Shown: piece after piece, positions 54,980 through 64,000 of the stretch
Numbering within the stretch: position 1 is the first letter of the stretch
Layout of the letters: each line of letters starts with the position of its first letter
Assembly (NCBI GenBank): GCA_030015575.1
Contig: JASDDO010000008.1
Location: 82,251,965-82,315,964, forward strand
Direction: 5' to 3'
DNA from: Agapanthus africanus
Lineage: Eukaryota; Streptophyta; Magnoliopsida; Asparagales; Amaryllidaceae
DNA length: 64,000 nt
Program-made: the position numbers and the translations under genes
Notes under the pieces: generated by a model
Told to the model about the DNA's origin: nothing
The model's input: only the letters and a program-made list of their open reading frames with translations
Databases searched by the model: none

Positions 54980-57510
54980 GAAAAGGTGAGGGAATTTCTG
55001 CCGGATCTCGTCTTCTCGCTCCCAAGTGGATTCTCCATGCGATCGATTACCCCAAGAAACTAGCACAAGAGGGATAACCTTGTTCTTAAAACCTTTTCTC
55101 TTCGAGCCTTGATTTCAACTGGTCGCTCTTCGAAAGTTAGGTCCTCCCGTACAGTCAACTCCGAATGATCCAAGACATGAGTCTCATCACGAACATACCT
55201 CCGTAGTTGAGACACATGGAACACATCGTGCACTCCTGCTATTGACTGTGGTAATGCCAACCGGTACGCTACCTCTCCAACACGCTCCAATATCTCGAAG
55301 GGTCCAACGAATCGGGGACTAAGCTTTCCCCGACTTCCAAAGCGAATTACCCCTCTAGTCGGTGATATCTTCAGGAATACCAAATCACCCACGGCGAACT
55401 CTAGAGGTCTTCTTGACGTGTCGGCCCAACTTTTCTGTCTGTCTGGAGCTGCCTTCATATGCTTCCTGATTGTATTCACCTTCTCGACTGTCTGTACCAC
55501 CAAATCTGGTCCTAGTAACCTTCGTTCACCAACATCATCCCAACAAACAGGTGAACGGCACTTACGACCATACAGTGCTTCAAACGGAGCCATCTGAATT
55601 GTCGCTTGGAAGCTATTGTTGTACGAAAACTCCACCAGGTGTAGATGATCCTCCCAAGAACCTTTGAAGTCTAACATGCAAGCCCTCAACATATCTTCAA
55701 GGGTTTGGATCGTTCTCTCCGATTGTCCATCAGTCTGAGGATGATAAGCTGTGCTGAACTTCAATCGAGTCCCCAAACTTTCTTGTAAACTCCTCCAGAA
55801 GTGCGACAAGAACCGAGTGTCCCGATCGGACACGATGCTTACCGGTACTCCATGCAATCTCACAATTTCCTGCATGTATCGCTCTGCCAAAGTCTCTGTC
55901 GATTGACCAACCCGAAAAGGAATAAAGTGAGCTGCCTTGGTCAAACGATCGACAATCACCCATACGGCATTGTTGCCCTTTGGACTCCGCGGTAAAGCCG
56001 TCACGAAATCCATGGTTATATGTTCCCACTTCCACTGAGGAATCGGAAGTGGTTGCAACAAACCGGCAACCCTTTGGTGTTCAGCCTTGACTTGCTGACA
56101 CACCAAACACTTAGCTACGAAGCGAGCAATTTCCCGCTTCATCCCTTCCCACCAGAAGTGCTGTCGAATATCTCGGTACATCTTTGTCCCTCCTGGATGT
56201 ACAGAGTAAGCTGAACTGTGTGCCTCCTTCATAAGCTCTTCACGCACATCTCCTTTTGGCACACACACACGGCTACCATATCTCAACGAACCATCTTCGT
56301 GGATCAGTAAATCGGTTCGTAGTCCGGCTTCAACCTGCTCTCGAAACTTTTGTAGTCTAGGATCCTGCAATTGCGACGCTTTAATCTTCTCAACTAAGGA
56401 CGATTGCACTTGCAATTGCATCAATTGCCCCGTAGCATGTGGTAGCACAACCTCCAAGTCGAATCTCCGAAAATCCGCAATGATCTCCCTTTGTGCGGTC
56501 AATACCTGAATTGCTGGTAACCGACTTAGCGCATCCGGCACGACGTTAACTTTTCCCAGATGGTACCTAAGGTCAAGGTCATAGTCGGCCATCAGCTCCA
56601 ACCATCTGCGTTGCCTCATGTTCAATTCCTTCCGAGTGAACACATACTTCAAACTCTTGTGATCCGTAAAGACTTCGACTCTATCGCCCAAAAGGTAGTG
56701 CCTCCAAATCTTCAAGGCGAAGATCACGGCTGCAAGCTCCAAGTCATGAGTCGGATAATTCTTCTCATGAGTCTTCAGTTGTCCCGATGCGTAAGCGACG
56801 ACTTTCCCATTCTGCATCAAAACACATCCCAATCCTTTTCCAGATGCGTCGCTGTGAATCACTAGCCCTCCTGAATCATCCGGTACGGTAAGGATAGGGG
56901 CGGTTATCAACTTCTGCTTCAACGTCTCGAAGGCCAATGCACATCCCTCCGTCCAAACACACGGTACCTCCTTGCGCGTAAGCTTGGTTAACGGCTCAGC
57001 CAAACGAGCGAAGTTCTCCACAAATCTTCTGTAGTATCCGGCCAGTCCAAGGAAACTCCTTATCTCTGCAACATTCTTTGGGATAGGCCAATCTCGAACT
57101 GCTGCGATCTTTTCGGGATCGACGGCGATTCCATCGCCCGACACGACATGCCCCAGAAACTTCACTTCTTCCAGCCAGAATTCACACTTACTCATCTTCG
57201 TAAATAACTTCTCTCGTCTCAGCGTCTGTAGTGCGATCCTTAAATGCTCAGCATGCTCCTCCGGACTCTTCGAGTACACCAGAATATCGTCAATGAATAC
57301 CACAATAAACTGGTCCAAGAATGGTGAAAAGACCCTGTTCATCAAGTCCATGAATATTGCCGGCGCATTAGTCACTCCGAAGGGCATCACCAAATACTCG
57401 AAATGTCCATATCTAGTTCGAAACGCCGTCTTGCAATTGTCTTCTGCTTTTACTCGGACCCGGTGATATCCTGATCGCAAATCCAATTTCGAGAAATACC
57501 CTCGCGCCAC
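54980..57510 (-). CDS. pol: RT-RNase H-integrase-chromodomain region, left Tekay copy
   Basis: A single long open frame (55060-57510, 816 residues) begins inside the reverse transcriptase ([15 protein letters not shown]), carries the catalytic FIDDILVYS box, RNase H ([25 protein letters not shown]), the zinc-binding integrase head ([25 protein letters not shown]), the integrase core ([24 protein letters not shown]) and the [18 protein letters not shown] tail. A chromodomain ([15 protein letters not shown]) follows near 54985-55060 in another frame. Protease and gag upstream are badly decayed. It is a fossil. Confidence 0.85.
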
Positions 57511-58793
57511 TCAGCTGCTCAAAAAGTTCTCCAATGCGAGGGATCGGGTGCTTGTTTTAATAGTCACCCGGTTCAATTCTCGATAATCCATGCACATCCC
57601 ACTCTTTTCTTAACTCCTTCCAATTCCACCGGTGCCATCGGATAATACGATTTTGGACACTGGCGCTGCACCAGGAATGAGGTCAAACGCAAACTCCACA
57701 TCTCGCTTTGGAGGTAAGCCTGATATATCTTCAAACACATCCATAAAGTTACGAACAACTGCTGGCTCTTCATTACTATCCACTACCATAGGCGCAAGAA
57801 CGTTGTTCGTCGGCCTAGCCCTAAACTTGACTGGCCCGACAGAACTGCTTCTTTACCGCAACTGCTGTCTGCATCGTTGGCTGCGAAAGGTCCAGCGAGA
57901 CTACTGAGTCTCGTCCATTCTGCTGCATGCGCGTCCATGGCGCTCCATTCTGCCTTAGTCCGATGAACTTCTCTTCCATTTCCTCCCGTGCAGTCCGTGG
58001 GAAGAACTTCTCCAGGGGTTCTTAGAAAACTTCGCCCAACTGATCGGCTTGGGCAAGCGGGTCTCTTCCACAAGCCACCACTCTCGGGCGTAATCCACTT
58101 GCTGAATGCGCACCACAACAACTCTCTTGTCCTCTGGGATCTGTGCCGCAATCAGCAAATTCTCCGTGTAACTAGCCTCTGCTCGGCTGGTAACGGCTCC
58201 TCCAAACCAGTGAAAGTAGTAGGACCCAAACGTCTGAAATCTGCCACGGTCCCTACTCGGTCAACTGGCTTTGCTACAGCGGTGTTTACAGACTGCTGAA
58301 TAGCCTGCAAACTCTCTTGAAACAAGTCCGCTTGCTGCTGGGTCAGCTCGGTCTGTTTCATTGATTTCCAGCATTTCTCTTATCACTCCAAGCATGGCGG
58401 CTTCGTTCACACGCCTCTGGTACGTCTTCAACTTCTTACCTGTCATAATCCTGAACTCAAAACACCCAACATTAGCATGATGATAGATTCTGAATGTGGA
58501 TCAAGGCTAGAACTCCAAGATACTTAAATAGAGTACTGCATTGTAGCTATGCCGCGGTATCATAGCCGCAATTACTTAACTCCACCCAAGTCGCCTAAGT
58601 CTTAGAGATAACAAGAATTTAGGTTTTCGAGTTGACAATGCAAAGTAAGTTTGCATGTCGACATGATCCGGAAGAATGATTCAAGGATGGTAAAACGGTC
58701 AAGGTGGCAGGACATGTTTCCTAATCACGGGTATTATGATTCGTGCATCGGGTGCAATACCCAACTACAAAAGAATCAACCCAACTAACCTAT

Positions 58794-58806
58794 GGCTCTG
58801 ATACCA
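58794..58806 (-). other. Primer binding site, left Tekay interior
   Basis: On the minus strand it reads TGGTATCAGAGCC, 9 bp inside the LTR end, complementary to initiator Met-tRNA. Confidence 0.8.
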
Positions 58807-58815
58807 AAAGAACCA

Positions 58816-60509
58816 TGTCACGCCCCGCTTCCCAGAGTGCGCAAGATTGGGCACGTGACATAGCCAACCATGCTACCTGTGGGTAGGAAATATCCATCCA
58901 CAGTCACATTACGGTTGTAGAGATATCAAGAACAAAATAATAAACTAATCTAATACATGTCCAAATCCATAATAATGAGAGTCAATAAACAATAAGTGCG
59001 GAAGCAAATGATCCAATATAATAATAGAAAGGTACGTCCCATAATGCGGGATCGCACCTGGAAATAAAATGCAATAAACGAACTAACCACTATAGAACTC
59101 AAATCAGCCTGCTGGCTGAAGTACTCCTGCACGGTCGGCGACAGTGGTAAAGAATCTGGGCCATGCAAAACCCAGACGTCAGCGCGTCATGTCAACCAAA
59201 TAATATAAACATGGTAATAAGCAATGCAGGTATGAACATGAAATAAGCAATATTATGAAACAACAGTGCAGGGTAATATGCAATGGGTAACTAAACTGTT
59301 CTATCAGGTTTCTACTCTAAAGTCTTTGAAATCAATTGATGAATCGTCGATGTAACTCAATAGTATCCCGTGCGTGCCCGGGACCACGGTCAAGGTCCTC
59401 GGGGCTGAATCCGAGACGTGCCGCTAAGCAGTAATAGGTAGTAGGATGGATGAGTGATGTCAGCATCATCACTCCCGGACTGGCCAAGCCCGTAAGACTG
59501 ATCAGAACAAGTATCGAACTGTTGAGTTACAAGTCGGTTTCACCTTTGATTTCCCCATACCCCCAAGTTATGTATGTCAGGTCAGGTATTCAGTAGTCAA
59601 GGACTAATGCCAACACAAAATCCGGTAAAAGTAGGTCTGTCTGGATAGACAGCAGGAATGGTCAGGTTTGGCGGCATTAGGCATGAAATCAGGTAACAGG
59701 TCAGGTCACGTTTCAACAGGTTGAGTCGATATGTACAGGGTGTCATGTCCGGTGTATCAGTACATGTGTCAGGTTTATCAAGATCGGGTCAATATGTGAT
59801 GCAATCAAATGTATGCCGATAACAGGTATAGTAACGAATAAGGAACAACAACAGGAACAGTAAATAACAATATTATTCCATGTAAACACAGTGATGCTTT
59901 GTATTCTTATTAACAGGTTCAAGCACCCTTGGGGTGCAATAATCACAGGGTAAAACAATATTAATAACACGAAGCAATGAAGCTATTAAAACTACAGCAT
60001 AGATAATAGTCACATGGATGATCTAGCAAGTTAAGCAAGGACGTTCTAATTGGTTTAATTAGTTAAAGTATGGATTGATAGCAGACCGATTAATTACAAG
60101 AAACTACTATAATGATTCAATGCGAGATTAAGTCTCAAGTTCGAAAACATATGGGTACAGCGGAGCCTGATACGGTTAATGGGAGCTCTACTATTATCAC
60201 TTCTATGTGGGGATTCAACAGGAAAACAGTTAATCTGGCATGCTACTAGGGTTGAACAGGAAGCAATATATGTAATGTGATTTACTGAATAATACCTTAT
60301 TATATCATGGGTAAATGTTACGGCAACTTAAAGTTTGTATTAAGGGAAGTTTTAAGCTTCACTCGCATGTAAGCAAGTATCAAATACTTGCCTCGGGAAC
60401 CGAACGGTAATGCAACCATGAAGCACAAAACAATCAGGATAAATGGAAATGAGCAATACATAACCCTCAACTAGTAATAGAGATAGTATTATTGGGCTCG
60501 GGTGTTACA
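58816..60509 (-). repeat. Shared middle LTR of the tandem Tekay array
   Basis: The LTR is 1694 bp and nearly identical to the left LTR. It is flanked on both sides by element interior (primer site on the left, polypurine tract and chromodomain end on the right), so it belongs to both copies. Confidence 0.9.
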
Positions 60510-60573
60510 TCATACCCAACTACAAAAGAATTTCGTCCTCGAAATTCCAAGAATACAAGGTAGCTAACTACTG

Positions 60574-63050
60574 GAAAAGGTGAGGGAATTTCTGCCGGAT
60601 CTCGTCTTCTCGCTCCCAAGTGGATTCTCCATGCGATCGATTACCCCAAGAAACTAGCACAAGAGAGATAACCTTGCTCTTAAAACCTTTTCTCTTCGAG
60701 CCTTGATTTCAACTGGTCGCTCTTCGAAAGTTAGGTCCTCCCGTACAGTCAACTCCGAATGATCCAAGACATGAGTCTCATCACGAACATACCTCCGTAG
60801 TTGAGACACATGGAACACATCGTGCACTCCTGCTATTGACTGTGGTAATGCCAACCGGTACGCTACCTCTCCAACACGCTCCAATATCTCGAAGGGTCCA
60901 ACGAATCGGGGACTAAGCTTTCCCCGACTTCCAAAGCGAATTACCCCTCTAGTCGGTGATATCTTCAGGAATACCAAATCACCCACGGCGAACTCTAGAG
61001 GTCTTCTTGACGTGTCGGCCCAACTTTTCTGTCTGTCTGGAGCTGCCTTCATATGCTTCCTGATTGTATTCACCTTCTCGACTGTCTGTACCACCAAATC
61101 TGGTCCTAGTAACCTTCGTTCACCAACATCATCCCAACAAACAGGTGAACGGCACTTACGACCATACAGTGCTTCAAACGGAGCCATCTGAATTGTCGCT
61201 TGGAAGCTATTGTTGTACGAAAACTCCACCAGGTGTAGATGATCCTCCCAAGAACCTTTGAAGTCTAACATGCAAGCCCTCAACATATCTTCAAGGGTTT
61301 GGATCGTTCTCTCCGATTGTCCATCAGTCTGAGGATGATAAGCTGTGCTGAACTTCAATCGAGTCCCCAAACTTTCTTGTAAACTCCTCCAGAAGTGCGA
61401 CAAGAACCGAGTGTCCCGATCGGACACGATGCTTACCGGTACTCCATGCAATCTCACAATTTCCTGCATGTATCGCTCTGCCAAAGTCTCTGTCGATTGA
61501 CCAACCCGAAAAGGAATAAAGTGAGCTGCCTTGGTCAAACGATCGACAATCACCCATACGGCATTGTTGCCCTTTGGACTCCGCGGTAAAGCCGTCACGA
61601 AATCCATGGTTATATGTTCCCACTTCCACTGAGGAATCGGAAGTGGTTGCAACAAACCGGCAACCTTTTGGTGTTCAGCCTTGACTTGCTGACACACCAA
61701 ACACTTAGCTACGAAGCGAGCAATTTCCCGCTTCATCCCTTCCCACCAGAAGTGCTGTCGAATATCTCGGTACATCTTTGTCCCTCCTGGATGTACAGAG
61801 TAAGCTGAACTGTGTGCCTCCTTCATAAGCTCTTCACGCACATCTCCTTTTGGCGCACACACACGGCTACCATATCTCAACGAACCATCTTCGTGGATCA
61901 GTAAATCGGTTCGTAGTCCGGCTTCAACCTGCTCTCGAAACTTTTGTAGTCTAGGATCCTGCAATTGCGACGCTTTAATCTTCTCAACTAAGGACGATTG
62001 CACTTGCAATTGCATCAATTGCCCCGTAGCATGTGGTAGCACAACCTCCAAGTCGAATCTCCGAAAATCCGCAATGATCTCCCTTTGTGCGGTCAATACC
62101 TGAATTGCTGGTAACCGACTTAGCGCATCCGACACGACGTTAACTTTTCCCAGATGGTACCTAAGGTCAAGGTCATAGTCGGCCATCAGCTCCAACCATC
62201 TGCGTTGCCACATGTTCAATTCCTTCCGAGTGAACACATACTTCAAACTCTTGTGATCCGTAAAGACTTCGACTCTATCGCCCAAAAGGTAGTGCCTCCA
62301 AATCTTCAAGGCGAAGATCACGGCTGCAAACTCCAAGTCATGAGTCGGATAATTCTTCTCATGAGTCTTCAGTTGTCTCGATGCGTAAGCGACGACTTTC
62401 CCATTCTGCATCAAAACACATCCCAATCCTTTTCCAGATGCGTCGCTGTGAATCACTAGCCCTCCTGAATCATCCGGTACGGTAAGGATAGGGGCGGTTA
62501 TCAACTTCTGCTTCAACGTCTCGAAGGCCAATGCACATCCCTCCGTCCAAACACACGGTACCTCCTTGCGCGTAAGCTTGGTTAACGGCTCAGCCAAACG
62601 AGCGAAGTTCTCCACAAATCTTCTGTAGTATCCGGCCAGTCCAAGGAAACTCCTTATCTCTGCAACATTCTTTGGGATAGGCCAATCTCGAACTGCTGCG
62701 ATCTTTTCGGGATCGACGGCGATTCCATCGCCCGACACGACATGCCCCAGAAACTTCACTTCTTCCAGCCAGAATTCACACTTACTCATCTTCGCAAATA
62801 ACTTCTCTCGTCTCAGCATCTGTAGTGCGATCCTTAAATGCTCAGCATGCTCCTCCGGACTCTTCGAGTACACCAGAATATCGTCAATGAATACCACAAT
62901 AAACTGGTCCAAGAATGGTGAAAAGACCCTGTTCATCAAGTCCATGAATATTGCCGGCGCATTAGTCACTCCGAAGGGCATCACCAAATACTCGAAATGT
63001 CCATATCTAGTTCGAAACGCCGTCTTGCAATTGTCTTCTGCTTTTACTCA
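60574..63050 (-). CDS. pol: RT-RNase H-integrase-chromodomain region, right Tekay copy
   Basis: This is the duplicate of the left pol region, with the same domains in the same order and about 99.5% identity by eye. The open part (60654-62987) is 777 residues and begins within the reverse transcriptase. The upstream gag and protease remnants to 64000 repeat the decay of the left copy. It is a fossil. Confidence 0.85.
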
Positions 63051-64000
63051 GACCCGGTGATATCCTGATCGCAAATCCAATTTCGAGAAATACCCTCGCG
63101 CCACTCAGCTGCTCAAAAAGTTCTCCAATGCGAGGGATCGGGTGCTTGTTTTAATAGTCACCCGGTTCAATTCTCGATAATCCATGCACATCCCACTCGT
63201 TTCTTAACTCCTTCCAATTCCACCGGTGCCATCGGATAATACGATTTTGGACACTGGCGCTGCACCAGGAATGAGGTCAAACGCAAACTCCACATCTCGC
63301 TTTGGAGGTAAGCCTGATATATCTTCAAACACATCCATAAAGTTACGAACAACTGCTGGCTCTTCATTACTATCCACTACCATAGGCGCAAGAACGTTGT
63401 TCGTCGGCCTAGCCCTAAACTTGACTGGCCCGACAGAACTGCTTCTTTACCGCAACTGCTGTCTGCATCGTTGGCTGCGAAAGGTCCAGCGAGACTACTG
63501 AGTCTCGTCCATTCTGCTGCATGCGCGTCCATGGCGCTCCATTCTGCCTTAGTCCGATGAACTTCTCTTCCATTTCCTCCCGTGCAGTCCGTGGGAAGAA
63601 CTTCTCCAGGGGTTCTTAGAAAACTTCGCCCAACTGATCGGCTTGGGCAAGCGGGTCTCTTCCACAAGCCACCACTCTCGGGCGTAATCCACTTGCTGAA
63701 TGCGCACCACAACAACTCTCTTGTCCTCTGGGATCTGTGCCGCAATCAGCAAATTCTCCGTGTAACTAGCCTCTGCTCGGCTGGTAACGGCTCCTCCAAA
63801 CCAGTGAAAGTAGTAGGACCCAAACGTCTGAAATCTGCCACGGTCCCTACTCGGTCAACTGGCTTTGCTACAGCGGTGTTTACAGACTGCTGAATAGCCT
63901 GCAAACTCTCCTGAAACAAGTCCGCTTGCTGCTGGGTCAGCTCGGTCTGTTTCATTGATTTCCAGCATTTCTCTTATCACTCCAAGCATGGCGGCTTCGT

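Larger units (their letters stand above)
53222..64000 (-). mobile_element. Tandem Tekay-type chromovirus array (LTR-interior-LTR-interior), fossil
   Basis: LTRs lie at 53222-54915 and 58816-60509. The first interior is 54916-58815; the second starts at 60510 and runs off the window. On the minus strand the middle LTR serves as 5' LTR of the left interior and 3' LTR of the right one. The two complete LTRs differ at about four places in 1694 bp, and the interiors at about a dozen in 3.5 kb, including the same decayed gag and protease part. This points to unequal recombination or segmental duplication, not to two independent insertions. The interior is shorter than usual because gag is largely lost. 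It is broken, with several breaks per copy. Confidence 0.85.

Overview
The window is plant nuclear DNA, from a flowering plant. Three host gene families support this: a plant-type EYA (Eyes absent) phosphatase with introns, an intronless DYW-class pentatricopeptide-repeat (PPR) gene, and a CHY1-like peroxisomal 3-hydroxyisobutyryl-CoA hydrolase ending in the SKL peroxisome signal. The rest is mostly nested Ty3/gypsy and Ty1/copia LTR retrotransposons of plant lineages (Tat, Tekay/Del). The species cannot be told from the sequence. Only one host gene, the PPR gene at 30165-32252, looks intact.

Layout. 1-1972: the 5' end of a minus-strand Tat-lineage element that kept its LTR, primer site and antisense ORF but no gag-pol next to them. 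2551-7305: a five-exon EYA gene on the plus strand with one in-frame stop and one frameshift, carrying a Tourist-like MITE and a SINE-like insertion in its introns. 7466-8204: a 369-bp tandem duplication. 9740-14448: block A, a decayed PPR copy facing a broken CHY1-like gene whose 14 exons can nearly all be traced. 15860-29240: a LINE fragment, a near-complete Tekay-type element on the minus strand, and a related plus-strand LTR placed head to head with it. 30165-35834: block B, the intact PPR gene and the 3' half of a second CHY1-like gene in the same convergent order as block A. The two blocks are therefore an old segmental duplication. 35835-52061: a Tat element (perfect 5-bp target duplication AAAAC) containing a 7.2-kb non-autonomous LTR element inserted into a tandem array of 83-85-bp hairpin-forming units. 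52196-53221: the left end of a Ty1/copia element. 53222-64000: two nearly identical Tekay interiors in tandem sharing a middle LTR, the second cut by the window edge.

Function. The PPR gene should encode an organelle RNA-editing factor: it keeps the HxE, CxxC and terminal DYW residues, while its duplicate ends before them. The CHY1 family acts in peroxisomal valine and fatty-acid catabolism. Both copies here are broken, so a functional copy would have to lie elsewhere. The same holds for EYA.

Most unusual structures: the covarying hairpin array in the Tat element; the deletion derivative that kept mainly an antisense ORF with its own TATA box; the 2-kb inverted LTR pair; the LTR-interior-LTR-interior Tekay array; and two unrecognised ORFs in the nested non-autonomous element.
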